Positions 44,085-54,340 of a stretch of DNA of 64,000 nucleotides are shown one piece after another. Position 1 is the stretch's first letter; every line of letters begins with the position of its first letter. The DNA is from Cricetomys ansorgei (lineage: Eukaryota > Chordata > Mammalia > Rodentia > Nesomyidae), in contig JAMJFZ010001258.1 in the NCBI GenBank assembly GCA_026225945.1, positions 12,578,001-12,642,000 on the forward strand, read 5' to 3'. Position numbers and translations under genes: made by a program. The notes beneath the pieces were generated by a model. It had not been told where the DNA came from. It saw only the letters and a list, made by a program, of their open reading frames with translations, and made no database searches.

Positions 44085-44400
44085 CAATGCCGTTGTAAGA
44101 TCTTTTCGCATCTTCTCGCATCTGCTTCACCGCTTTTGACTGCCCCAGAGCACGCTGTACCCGTATGCACCACATTTTACATACTCTCCCCTTGATGGAC
44201 ACTTGGGTTGCCTCCAAGGCTCTCTAATGCAATTATTACGGTGGCAAGCATCCATGCACAATGTAGCCCATGCGAACTCCACACGTTTCCCTAGAATGTA
44301 GACTTAGGGGTAGGATCGCTACCAAATGACTCAGTTTAGGTAAGTACTGCCATGTCGCTCTTCAGAGGGCCGCACCAGTTTATATGTAAGGCGTCCCCCC
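44085..44400 (-). repeat. Old antisense L1 (L1M-type) fragment
   Basis: 'ccccttgatggacacttggg', 'ttgcctccaaggctctctaa', 'gacttaggggtaggatcgct' and 'tcttcagagggccgcaccag' fit an old antisense L1 3' part. Confidence 0.55.
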
Positions 44401-45116
44401 CACCCCATGCTTGCTCCACTTGGTAACTACCCAAGGACCTTCCAGACTGTTGGCACTCCTCCCCACAAACCAACCCTACCTCCACTGGATGGTATAGAAA
44501 GTTCTAATCTCTTCCTTTCATTCCTTCCCAGCCCGCCTCCCCTGCCTGCAATCAAAGTCTTTTTTATAATTTCCCACCCAGGTCTCACTAATGGGACCAG
44601 AAACCTAAAACCTTCCATTATCTGCAGAACACAGCTAGCTCCTCAGGACTAAACCTCCTTTGTTTTCTCACTTAATCTGAAATAAGCCCTTCTCAGCTTC
44701 TGTTCTCTGCCTTGCTAGGAGCCTCTCCGGCCATCTCTGTAGACTGTCCCAGGTAAGGTCCTGAGAGGTGTGCTTCCCCTGGCTTTGCCCATGGTGGGGG
44801 TAGGACCACACCCCCCCATCCCCCATAGCACCTCCATCTCAAGAGCCAGGTTTGGCATTTCACTCTGTTTAAATTTCGACCTTGCTTGCAGGTGGAAATA
44901 AACTGGGTTTATTTGCTGGGGATAATTACAGAGGAAAAGAAATGCAACTAATACTACCCAACTTCTCTGAGCCAGATTCTTAGTCATAACTGTTCTGTGA
45001 CATCTGACATCGTTGAAATTGACTATTAATTAGTCTTGAGGGTTTTTTCTTTTTGTTTCTTTTATTTTCTTGCTTTTGTTTTTTATTATTTAAAAAATAT
45101 TATGTTTATCATTTTT
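44401..45116. other. Intron, no recognisable feature
   Basis: T-rich at 45035-45130; otherwise featureless. Confidence 0.5.
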
Positions 45117-45308
45117 AAAAGATTTATTATTTTGGCCAGGCAGTGGTGCCACACAACTTTAATTCCAGCACTCGGGAGGCAGAGGCAAAAGGATCTCTGT
45201 GAGTTTGAGTCCAGCCTGGTCTACAGAGTGAGTTCCAGGACAGCCAGAGTCACAATAGAGAAACCCTGTCTTGAAAAACCAAAAACAACAACAAAAGATT
45301 TATTACTT
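45117..45308 (+). repeat. B1 SINE with target duplication, inserted into a B3
   Basis: B1 body at about 45134-45291: 'actcgggaggcagaggcaaa', 'aggatctctgtgagtttgag' and 'agaaaccctgtcttgaaaaa'. Direct repeats of about 16 bp flank it: AAAAGATTTATTATTTT (45117-45133) and AAAAGATTTATTACTTT (about 45292-45308). The duplicated target is the A-rich end of the antisense B3 that follows. Confidence 0.88.
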
Positions 45309-45511
45309 TATGTGCGTGAGTATTGCCTGCATGTATGTCTGTGTAACAGGTACATACCTGGCGATCCGGGAGGCCAGAAGAAGGTATCAGATCCCCTGGA
45401 ACTAGAATTGCAGATGTTTGTGGTCCATCATGTGGGTGTTTGAACTGATCCTGGGTCCTCTGCTACAAGAGCAGCAAGCAGTCTTATCCCTGAGACATCT
45501 CTCCAGCACTA
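45293..45511 (-). repeat. Antisense B3 SINE (host of the B1 insertion)
   Basis: 'aggccagaagaaggtatcag', 'atcccctggaactagaattg' and 'gagacatctctccagcact' are antisense B3. Confidence 0.88.
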
Positions 45512-45514
45512 TGG

Positions 45515-45785
45515 CTGATCTTATTTATGTGTATGTGTATGTGTCTGTGCAAATGTTGCCACACACTCTGAGGCATGGAGAGGGCATCAGATCTCTTACG
45601 GCAGGAGTTACAGATGGTTGTAAGCCAAGGACATGGGTACTGGAAACCCTGCTCGGGTCCCCTGGAGGACATGGGTACTGGAAACCCTGCTCAGGTCCCC
45701 TGGAGGACATGGGTACTGGAAACTTTGCTCAGTCCTCTGGAGGAGCAACGCGTGTTCTTAACCACCGAGCCACTTCTCTGGCTCC
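45515..45785 (-). repeat. Antisense B3 SINE carrying an internal tandem expansion
   Basis: Begins 'atcttatttatgtgtatgtg', continues 'gagagggcatcagatctctt' and ends 'cttaaccaccgagccacttc'. Its central 'gggtactggaaaccctg' segment has expanded to three copies (45629-45743). Confidence 0.85.
45629..45743. repeat. 38-bp tandem repeat, three copies, inside a SINE
   Basis: GGACATGGGTACTGG starts at 45629, 45667 and 45705, an exact 38-bp period. The first two copies differ by one base visible by eye (TCGGG / TCAGG); the third is more diverged at its end. Confidence 0.95.
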
Positions 45786-45884
45786 TCTCCTCGGTTTTAT
45801 TTTGCCTGTTTCAGCGAGGCTTAACCCCAGCGTTAGATTCAGGGCTATGTGCCTATTATGTGTCTGTCCGAGTTCTCTGATTAC

Positions 45885-46020
45885 ACTGCGAGCTGTGGAC
45901 AGGCAGCATTAGAGTCTTCTCCCTGCTCACCTCCATCTGTAGCCCCACCTCCACCTTGCTCCACAGAGCTTTTCACTTAGCAGATGCTCAGTAAATACTT
46001 GCTGGGTGGTTGACACAGAT
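45885..46020 (+). repeat. Ancient L2/MIR-type 3' end
   Basis: 'ctccatctgtagccccacct' then 'agcagatgctcagtaaatac' and 'ttgctgggtggttgac' match the common L2/MIR terminal pattern. Confidence 0.5.
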
Positions 46021-46364
46021 TACATGTTATCCATCATCTTCAAAGGCTAGGACCAGACCATTAGAAAAAAAATAAACAGAATCTTTCTTTCAAAAAGAGG
46101 CTTTACCTCCTGCCCTTTGCTTACAAATGTTCGTTTTAGTCTCATTTATTGCTTTTTGGGGTAGGGAGTCTTAGGGGAGTGACTCAGAAAGCCCCTTTAT
46201 TTAAGAGAGACGTCATAAATCACACCCATTAAGAAGAGATCAGATGCCTGCGTGTGTTCTATAAGTGGGTTAGGAGCACACACTTAAGAAGGTTCGTCTG
46301 TCCCCCACCCATCTGCAGGGCTGGCCTTTTCTGGAAGTGTGTGGTACCCTACTGATCGCCTTTC

Positions 46365-46404
46365 AATAAACAGTCCCTTGAAAACCTACCATGAAAAAAA
46401 AAAA
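46365..46404 (+). other. AATAAA plus poly(A): possible retroposed 3' end
   Basis: AATAAA at 46365-46370 is followed about 23 nt later by an 11-A run (46394-46404). This spacing is that of a polyadenylated transcript copied back into DNA, but no source gene was recognised upstream and no flanking duplication was found. Confidence 0.35.
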
Positions 46405-47633
46405 GTACTGTCTATGTATTGTATCAGGAAAACTAAATATTATGGGAAAGGCCAAATATCTCCACCGTGTTAAGAAAATAAGAGTCCGACAGCGTGGAAC
46501 TTCCTTCTCAGTGGGCAAAAGACCCAGCGGAGACTTCAAAGAGGGAAGAGCTGTCAGGACAGCCAGGGCAGAGGCTCCATTAAAGAAGGAGGTGTGTGCG
46601 CCCTACAAGCGACTGCAGAAGCTGTGGCGTTGTCTCTCACCCGGGAAATTATGTATCAGGACTTGTTCTTGCAGCGACCTGCTTGTGACTGGGGCTGGGG
46701 GTAAGTTAAAGAGGAGGGGGCAGGAAGTCCAGAATAGAAGTGATCTTTGTTCTGCCAAAACCCAAAGGGCAGAAGAGACTCCTTATCTGCCTCTGTGAGG
46801 AAGGTGACCCTTGATAGAGCTGGTGGCTGTATCCTTAGTATCCAGGCGACCTCTGAGTCATAGGGCCCTGAAACTGCAAGAGGACTATTTGATGAGCCTC
46901 TTAACCAACCTCTCCTAGCCAGCTTCACCAGGTGTGGAGGTGGCCTGACTTTTATTGGAGAGAGACCTAGAAATTATCTTGTTTTTACTAAAAAGTCAGG
47001 CTAGGTTATCTGTGGGCCATGCGCAGGGAGGGAGTTACTTCAGAGTTCTGAGCTGCTGGCCGGCCTGTTTTTATGGGCTGGGGGGAAGCCGTCTGAGGAG
47101 TAGCCGTAAAATTGCTCACCAGACCTGAAATATGAGAACCTTGTCCGTGAGTCCTAGGGAAGAGCTCCCAGGTATAGAGAATGGGCTCTTGTTCCGCGGG
47201 GTGGTTGAGGACCTGGCACTCGTCTGATAATTTTCTCCTTAGCAGGAGCGTTCCCTCCTGCCAGCCCTGGCTAGCTGCGCATCAGCTCTGTTACCCCAAA
47301 TGCAGAAGCAGAGGACATCGAAGGTCACTATAAAGACTTTTCTCTTCCTTGCTCCGAGAAGATGTGCCAATGCCCTCTGGTGCCAGCCCTGTGGGGATGA
47401 CAGCCTGGGTCTCCAGTACTGAGCAAGCCTCAGCCCTGTACTAGGAACTGTGCCGAGCCCTCAACACCTATACCTTCCTGGAACCTCCCATCAGCCAAGT
47501 CAGGACCGTTATTGCCCTCAAATTAGGGAAAGAGAAAGGAAGGATAGAAAGAAAGAACTCAGTCACTGCTCTTGCAGGTGGCATTGCTAGAGAGGAGGAG
47601 AGAAAGGAAGAAATCTTCACAGACATATTAGGC
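46405..47633. other. Intron, no recognisable feature
   Basis: The 135-residue frame at 46391-46798 starts in the A-run and resembles no family I recognise. GGAAAGA-rich purine DNA at 47525-47560. Confidence 0.5.
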
Positions 47634-48013
47634 TGTCTGAAGCTTGGAGAGCAGGAGCTAACAGCGAGCCAGGCTAGCGTCTCAGCCCACTATCTGTGAA
47701 CCCAATTTCTCCAACTGATGCTCTTCTAAGCAATGAACCAACAACCCAATCAGCCCGGCTCTCGGGGCTTCGACCCTTATATACCCTAAGCAAAAGTTCC
47801 CAGAAATCCAAGCGGCACACAATCATAAGGACAAGCTACACGTGGCGAAACAGCTGCAGGTAACCAAATTATAGCCACCAGCAGCGAACAGTCCAAATCA
47901 AACTCGTAAATCATCCACCGCGCCTGGGACAGGATCGCAAACACAGTCCAAATGCCATTCCGCATTTTTAAAGAAACCGAAATAACAAGACTTCTTCCAA
48001 GCGGCCTGCTACA
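47634..48013 (-). mobile_element. Candidate LTR remnant, antisense
   Basis: Read on the minus strand it begins TGTAGCAGGCCGCTTGG and ends GCTTCAGACA, so it has TG...CA ends over 380 bp. A TATA-like word GGGTATATAAGGG lies near 47780 (minus), about where an LTR promoter would be. No flanking duplication and no polyadenylation word was found, and I do not recall the family. The short minus-strand frame at 47786-48046 is not taken as a gene. Could also be unique DNA. Confidence 0.3.
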
Positions 48014-48062
48014 CCTGGACAAGCAGCTAGTGCTCTTAACTGCCAACCCATCTCTCCAGCCC
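48014..48062 (-). repeat. Antisense B2 head fragment
   Basis: 'tgctcttaactgccaaccca' then 'tctctccagcccc' is the complement of the B2 head; truncated at 48014 exactly where the candidate LTR ends. Confidence 0.8.
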
Positions 48063-48214
48063 CACGCCCTGCCTTCTTAAACCTCAGTCTTAGTTGTAAA
48101 GAGAAGACCACCTCTCAAGGACAGATAATTCACTGGGTCCAGTAGAACTGGGTACCACAAATTCTAAGAGAATTCTTAGAAGTGTGGTGCTGTGAGCGTG
48201 CGGAGTACCAGCTG

Positions 48215-48370
48215 TAAGTGTTGTGCCTCAGGTGCATCGCTCCCCACAATTCTCACAGCACTCCCGTGAGATTTGTTTTATAAATACAGGATCAAGACTC
48301 GGAGGTTATGTAGCTTTCTCAGCGCAACAGCTCAGGGGTGGTGGAGCCGGGCCTTCCCAGTGCCAAAACA
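48215..48370 (-). repeat. MIR remnant, antisense
   Basis: 'cacaattctcacagcactcc', 'tttataaatacaggatcaag' and 'aacagctcaggggtggtgga' are antisense MIR blocks. Confidence 0.65.
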
Positions 48371-51085
48371 CATTCTCTTGGCGTGAGACCATGGCAGATT
48401 GTTTTACCAGAGCGGTCAGGGAGGGAAGGCCCTGAGGGGTGGTGAGAAGGGAGATTAGAAGGAGTCAGCCTTTCAGGCTGGGGGGAGGGGAAGAGGCCTA
48501 GGGAAAAGCAGGAACTATCAGAATGGATCTAGTCTTCATCGCTGTCCCAAACACGCGGTCTGGGTCTGAGTGCAACGACCGATGACTTGGAGCCGAGGGC
48601 CAAGTTTTCCTGGCTCTGAGGAGGTGACATCACCGCCTGCTCTTCCTCTGTGCTGACTCCCTGGCTTACTGATTAGATGTGGTCATGGTGATGGGTATGA
48701 CCCTGTCAGGATGACACATTAGCCATGGGATATCCTGGTGTGGAAGGAACCGGATTTACCCCTCGACCATTTCTCTGTTCTCTGTTTCTTTCTGCTCATG
48801 CTGAAAACGTCTCCCACAGGCCCTCAGAGCCGTCTAACCTTGTAAAAGCATGACCTTGTAAAAGCATGCATTGGTAGTATCCATCCGATTCCTTTCATTC
48901 ATCCAGGAAGCATTTATGAAGCCTCTGCCTGTGCTGTGGACACGTGGATGAAGTGAAGCAGTCACTCTCTAGAGAAGAGGGAGCCCATAGCTAAGCCAGA
49001 GCACTTCAGAGGGGCACCCAGGTGGTAAACAGCAGGAATGATGTGATCTCTGAGTGGGAGCAGAGGCAGCTCTGCACGTACAGCGTGCAGTACTTGGAAG
49101 TGGGCAGGTATTCCGGGTGAGGGGATGTCTGACAAAGGCCAGTGTGGGAGAGAGAACGGGGAGAGGTGACTCGGTTTCCTATTATTGTTGCCATATTTAT
49201 TCTGTAGCAGTCAAGGAAGATTATAGAATGTGGGCAGGGCTTGCTTTGCTAGTAGATCTGGTACAGAGGAGGTCTGGGTCCCTGCTAGCTCCTGAGGAGT
49301 GCTCTGGTCAGCTGAGGGAATCGGGCCAGGGAACCGGCTCTGCTCACACCCTGACCTCTTGCTGTCAGGGTCCATCAGGGTCCATCATGGTCTCTTGTGG
49401 TTCTGAAGCTGTCTGATTCCAGACAGGAGTGGGGGAGCATGCTTGAGTCCCGGGTTGGGTTCTGGGCTCAGATAAGAGAAAATGCGAAACAGCTGGAACC
49501 TTCTTTAAGGCTGCTGAGAGCCTGGCGTGGCAGAGAGGACAGGAGACCTGTATGTGCCCCGGGCTGTTTTCAGTCTCAGACTCGGAACGTTGGACAGTGA
49601 CTGAGATGGCCCTCTCATGTTATCCTCTCCACACTTACCAGTGACATAGGGAGGGAGGGAGGGAGAGAGAGAGAGAGGAAGTAAGAAAGAGCACTTTAGG
49701 TACCAGACTAGCTTTCAAAACTACCTTGGAGAGGGTTGGAATGAAATAGGCACAAATCTAATTGTTTGAGAGAGAAATTAAGAAAGTAGTTCTGTCCACA
49801 GTAGCATCTCAGAATAAAACACCCATGTCATTCTTGCTGCTTGCAAAACCAGAACTGTCCACCAAATAACAGTCCCCCATTCCCTTCACCACAGCCCCAA
49901 CAAGCGCCTATGCCTTTTCACCTTGAGCAATTCTCAAAAGAGATGCTTGAAGCCAGGGGCTCAAGTACGGTCAGGAGCTGCAGACACAGACATGGGAGAA
50001 GCCAGGATCTGGGGTGCCGGCTCCTTAGAAGGTGGCTTTGCCAGTGACTTTCAGATCCTGGGTATGTAGTCCTAGAACTCACATTTCTTAGGTGCAGTCA
50101 CTGGAGTTCAGGGTGGAGAAAGGAGAGGGGGACACTGTTCTGCCCCCCTTTTCTGCCCGAGCCCACCTGCACAGGTGAAGGCTGTGTTCAGCCGTTGCAC
50201 CTGAAACATCTGGTCTCTGGACCCCTCTGGTGAGATCCCACTCACATTATGGAGTACAACGATGTGTCTGGGCCTAGAGGTGTGGACAGTTGTCCTCCAT
50301 ACCACTGTCTGCTCCCAGACTGGCCCAGCATTTGCTTAACACATGGCCACAGTCTCTGTCCTTGTGGGGATGGAGCTGGGTGTGACCCTTAACCCCTGAC
50401 TTTAAGTATTCTTCTCTCATTCGCTTACCCCAGCTCCTGAGCTGGGGATGAACTGCCTGGGGCAGAGACTCTGGCCTGTTATAACCTTCCTCTAAGAGGA
50501 CTTTCTCCAGACACAGAAACTCTCAAAGAGTAGAGGACATTAATAGCTAGGACACCCTGTCAGTCATTTCCCAGCTCTTCTTTCTCCCTTGTCTTTCTAT
50601 TTTCAACTGAGCCCAGTGCCACTGACAGAACAGACTCCATTCCTGCTGTCTCTTCTCACTGACCACCTCTCCATCTTCTAGAGGTTTCTATGGCAAGGAG
50701 GGTGACTGGTCTTGAGGAGTCAATAGAAGAGGTCACCAGGGAGTGCCGTGCAGGACATCAAGCTTCCAGAATAGCTCTCAGGCCTATGTGCTTCCTTCTG
50801 GAGGTAGGGAGTGGCCACCAGCTGGTGGGGCCCAGCTGAGGGAGTATTCCAGGGGTGTGGATCCCAAGGTGACTGGCTTGGCTTGGCTTGGCTGTCCCTT
50901 CTGAGCCAGGCCCTGCCCACTGCCTGTCCTTTCCCTCAGCTCAGCACATCTGTCTGTGGGCCCCTCCCTCCCTCTAGTTCCTTGGGATACCACCAAGTCC
51001 CCCCAGCTTTCTAAGACGCCATGACTCATAGTGTAAGGTTTTGCCAGAAGGTAGGAAAGAACAGTTTCACTAGGATTGTAATTCA
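48371..51085. other. Intron, low-repeat block with purine simple repeat
   Basis: About 2.7 kb without a recognised SINE. A GGGA/GA run lies at 49649-49680. A short duplication of 'accttgtaaaagcatg' occurs at 48838-48869, and 'gggtccatca' is repeated at 49368-49387. Frames on both strands lack domains. Confidence 0.5.
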
Positions 51086-51165
51086 AGCTGGGCTGTTTCA
51101 GTCACATGACCTTGGGCAAGCCTCGAACCCTTTTGCAACTTGAGCATCTTCTGTTGGATAAGGTA
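51086..51165 (+). repeat. MIR remnant
   Basis: 'tttcagtcacatgaccttgg' with 'gcaagcctcgaaccc' is the MIR core. Confidence 0.6.
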
Positions 51166-51552
51166 AGCACCCGCAGGGTCTGTGTATGGAGACAGGTGAC
51201 TCGGGGCTGCCCAACACAGAGAGCAAGGGGCAAGGAGCTTGTTAGGGTGGCTTCTATCCCTTCCTCAAGTGTCATGAAATGGGGATGCTCTGGAACTGGC
51301 TGCCCTCATGTGTAAGATCAGCATTCAGGCCAGACCTCATAAAGGTCAGCTTATGGGTTGAAGGTCTGTCCAGATCCCCCACTCGTGTGGGAGTCAGCTA
51401 ATAGTAATTTAGGGTGGTGGAAGCCAAACCCCCCTTAACAATGCTGCGGGAACAGCCCAGAGTTCCCAGGAAATGAAGCGAAGGAGCCACCACTTCTTAC
51501 GGGCCAGGCATATGATAGGTGCTCTCTGGGCATTTTCTCATGTAGTCTTCAC
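51166..51552. other. Intron, no recognisable feature
   Basis: 'cttacgggccaggcatatga' at 51497 is a faint MIR-like word; nothing else. Confidence 0.45.
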
Positions 51553-51750
51553 TAAGAGCCAGCAAGGTGGCACAGCAGATAAAGCCACTTGCTGAGCAGG
51601 CCTGGTGACTTGGGTTTGAGCCCTGGAACCTACACAAAGGTAGAAGGCGAGACCTGACTCCACAGAGTCGACCTCTGACCTCCACATGCATGCTGCGGCG
51701 TGTGTGCCCATGCACAGGTACACACATCATACCGCCACACGATAATAATG
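51553..51750 (+). repeat. B2/B3 SINE
   Basis: 'gccagcaaggtggcacagca', 'gggtttgagccctggaacct' and 'cacacgataataatgac' tail follow B2/B3 order. Confidence 0.8.
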
Positions 51751-52551
51751 ACATGTTCAGAGATTGCATTTAGCAGTTTAGTGTTTTAGCTGAATGCTTC
51801 CTCTCCAGTGCCCACCACGTCTCTACAGCAAGGGCTGCGGGGAGAGATTTCTTCTCTGGGACCTCAAGTATAGCCTGGGAGGGCTAGAATGTATAGCTCA
51901 TGCCTTTGCCTGCAAGAGCCTGGGTGTGAGCGAGAGTGGTGGGGAAGCAGGCTGAGGTCAGAGGGAGGGAACCGCCCTCCCCCAGGGAATGCTTACATGA
52001 CGTGACTTTGCGAAGCACTGGTGGAAGAGAGCTGGCCACATGCCTTCTTACCTCCAGCCTCTGATGAGGAACTGGGATCAGGAGGGAGGCCCAACCAGAT
52101 GCAGTACCTGGCAGGCTGCCCTGGCCCCAGCACAGGGCTCTCCTCCAGCCAACTTGGCAGCCCTCTTCCCCAAGGGGACCTGGGAGCAAATGACGCCCTA
52201 AGTTGGCTAGTCCCCCATGGGCACAGGCTGGGAAGGGGCAGAGAGATGGGGATTGGTGGAGTGGGGGGCTACAAAGATGTGACCTGGCATGGTTTTGTTC
52301 CTGTCACTCTGTATTTCAAGACAAGGTGTGTGTATGTGTGTGCTTGTAGCGGGGAGAGGGGGTCCTGAGATTTTCCTAAGAGCCTGTGCCTGGGAGTGAA
52401 CTAAACATAAGACAGAACCACTGGCTTCTAGCATTTGGTTCTCTTCCCTTTTCCACACTGCCATGCCCTCTGCATCAAATACCCCTGGTGCTAGTGAGTG
52501 ACTGTCCCTATGCGGCTGGAGTTCCCCATGCACTGCCAGGATGGAGTTCCT
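51751..52551. other. Intron, no recognisable feature
   Basis: Overlapping frames on both strands at 51884-52533 without domains. Confidence 0.5.
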
Positions 52552-52740
52552 CAGTTCTCAACCTGTGGGCCACAACCGTAGGAAAACACCTATTTCCGAC
52601 GATCGTAGGAACTGAGACACCGCTCGGTGGCAAAATCACAGTTGTGAAGTAGCAACAAAAGCAATTTTATGCTTGGGGGTCACCACAGCACACGGAGCTG
52701 TGTTAGGGGGATGCAGCATCAGGAAGGCTGAGGAGCACTG
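52552..52740 (+). mobile_element. Non-autonomous hAT DNA transposon (URR1-like)
   Basis: 189 bp beginning CAGTTCTCAACCTGTGGG and ending AAGGCTGAGGAGCACTG, imperfect terminal inverted repeats of the hAT-Charlie type. Internal blocks 'tcacagttgtgaagtagcaa' and 'tatgcttgggggtcacca' match the rodent URR1 family as I recall it. No transposase is encoded. The flanking 8 bases no longer match each other. Confidence 0.8.
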
Positions 52741-53281
52741 GCTCCAGATCTCAGCCTCTGGGGCGGGGTTTCTCTGCCTTCGCACAGCCCCTCTCGGGCT
52801 TCCGTACCTTTCTGTTTTTAGGGACACCTCCAACATTCTGCTTCCCGATTCTTCTCACTGCCAGGCCCAGCTTCCCTACATGCCTGCCCCCAGCTTAGGG
52901 CTCCCTCAACTCCCTCTGTTTCCCGCTGCATCTATTTCTGCGTTCAGGACTCCCTGACACCTGAGCTGTGCTCCCTTTCCACCCCTAAACTATGCCGTGT
53001 TCTCTACCTAGGAAACTCTAGCTGGTTTTTGGCATCTCCGGCTCTGTGGACCATCCTGCTCTCTTTCGCCTCCATCAAAACTGGGACATGGCACCCTCCC
53101 CCTCGCTTCCCTGGGCTCCGGCCTCCTGCCATCCGCTCAGCCTGTGTCATGTCCCAGCTTTAGTCTCGGGTGTCCCCTGCCCCCTGTAACCCTCCCCTCC
53201 CCTCCGGCGTCACCACTTCTGGAAAACCTTTTATGGCTTAAGCAAAGTTTGTTCCCACAGAAACTCATCTTAAAACTCGAG
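52741..53281. other. Intron, no recognisable feature
   Basis: GC-rich and C-rich but with few CpG. No exon recognised. Confidence 0.5.
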
Positions 53282-53351
53282 TGCCACCATGGTGGCATTG
53301 AGACCTGGGGCCCTTGGGAGGAAGTGACGTCATTAAGAGGTGTCGACACCT
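53282..53351. promoter_or_regulatory. Cluster of three perfect palindromes including a full CRE
   Basis: Within 70 bp: a 16-bp perfect palindrome TGCCACCATGGTGGCA (53282-53297), the full cAMP-response palindrome TGACGTCA (53325-53332) and a 14-bp perfect palindrome AGGTGTCGACACCT (53338-53351). The last one holds two T-box-like half sites (AGGTGT/ACACCT) pointing away from each other. The CRE is the known CREB/ATF site. A role as an intronic regulatory element is inferred and untested. Confidence 0.4.
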
Positions 53352-53424
53352 GTCCCATGGGAGTGGCTTAGTGGCCCGGCAGCTGGTGGTCCAGCCATAG
53401 AGCAGGGCTGCTCTCATTTTCTGC

Positions 53425-53740
53425 ACGCTCGCTCTCTGACCTTTCTGCACCACAGAAGTACTCACCAGAAGCTGTGCTTGTGCCCTCGGCCTTCCCAGCC
53501 CCCAGAATCATGAGCCAAAGAAAACTCCATGTACTTGTTGATTTATTTTTATTTTGTGAGACAAAGTCTCATATAGTCCAGGCTGACCCTGAACTGATCC
53601 TCTTGCCTGTACCTCTCATGTGCTGGGTTTTCAGGCATGTGCCACCACGCCTGGCAACTTCATTTATTTATAGATTACCCAGTCTTGGGGATTTTCTTAG
53701 AGTAGCAGAGGATGGACCAGAACTCCTTCCCAGCTCGGTG
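53425..53740 (+). repeat. Ancient mammalian repeat interrupted by antisense B1
   Basis: 'gtactcaccagaagctgtgc', 'cagaatcatgagccaaagaa' and, after the SINE, 'tagattacccagtcttgggg' and 'attttcttagagtagcagag' are consecutive blocks of a common old repeat. Class not certain. Confidence 0.5.
53530..53657 (-). repeat. Antisense B1 SINE nested in an older repeat
   Basis: 'ttttgtgagacaaagtctca', 'gtccaggctgaccctgaact' and 'atgtgccaccacgcctggc' are antisense B1. Confidence 0.8.
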
Positions 53741-53869
53741 CTTTTCCTTGAGTCCCCCTAGTCTGTGCCCAACTCTCGTCTGGCCTCCCAGTCTTAGCCG
53801 TTTGGAGTAGTATTTCTTCTCAGCCCAGAGGCCCCGGGGACCAGAGCTGCACACCATTTTATTTGATTT

Positions 53870-53920
53870 TGTCTAACCAGTGTCTAGGACAGAGCCTAGC
53901 ACATAGTAGGATGTGCTTTT
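53870..53920 (+). repeat. MIR/L2 3' end remnant
   Basis: 'cagagcctagcacatagtag' is the terminal MIR/L2 word. Confidence 0.5.
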
Positions 53921-54020
53921 CTGGATGGAACCGATAAGCAGCCTAGCTTTACTGAGAATCTACCACATTCCCAATGTCCTTCAAGATTACAGTTTAAACA
54001 AGGGAAGTTGGGTGGTGGGT

Positions 54021-54340
54021 TGTTGTAGAAGTTTATTTTTAGTTAGGTATAAAATAATTGTGCACTGTTGGGTGAGGGGCTGCCTAGGTCTTGGCATTTT
54101 GTATTGTCTGCAGGTGTTAGATTTCTGTGTGTGAGGGGGATGTTTGATTGATTATGATCTTCACCTGAGGAGTTCTGAATCAATAAAAACACCTGAGCTC
54201 AGATGCTCAGGGTTCCACTGTTGATTGAGTATGGGCTGGCCAGGATGGTGGTTCTCTCTGCTAAGGTCTGGCAGAGCTTCCACCTATGAAAATGCCTCCT
54301 TGTCTTCTTTTCTGAGCAACACAGTAGGCGTGCAGCTACA
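54021..54340 (+). mobile_element. Solo LTR of a class II (ERVK-like) endogenous retrovirus, copy B
   Basis: 320 bp starting TGTTGTAGAAG and ending GCAGCTACA, flanked by a perfect 6-bp duplication GTGGGT (54015-54020 and 54341-54346). Homologous over its length to the copy at 11377-11693. A polyadenylation word AATAAA lies at 54182-54187, followed by a CTGAG-rich stretch. No TATA box is obvious. It is a solo LTR in the sense orientation of the host gene, with no internal viral genes. If transcribed into, its AATAAA could end intronic transcripts early; that is inference. Confidence 0.85.
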
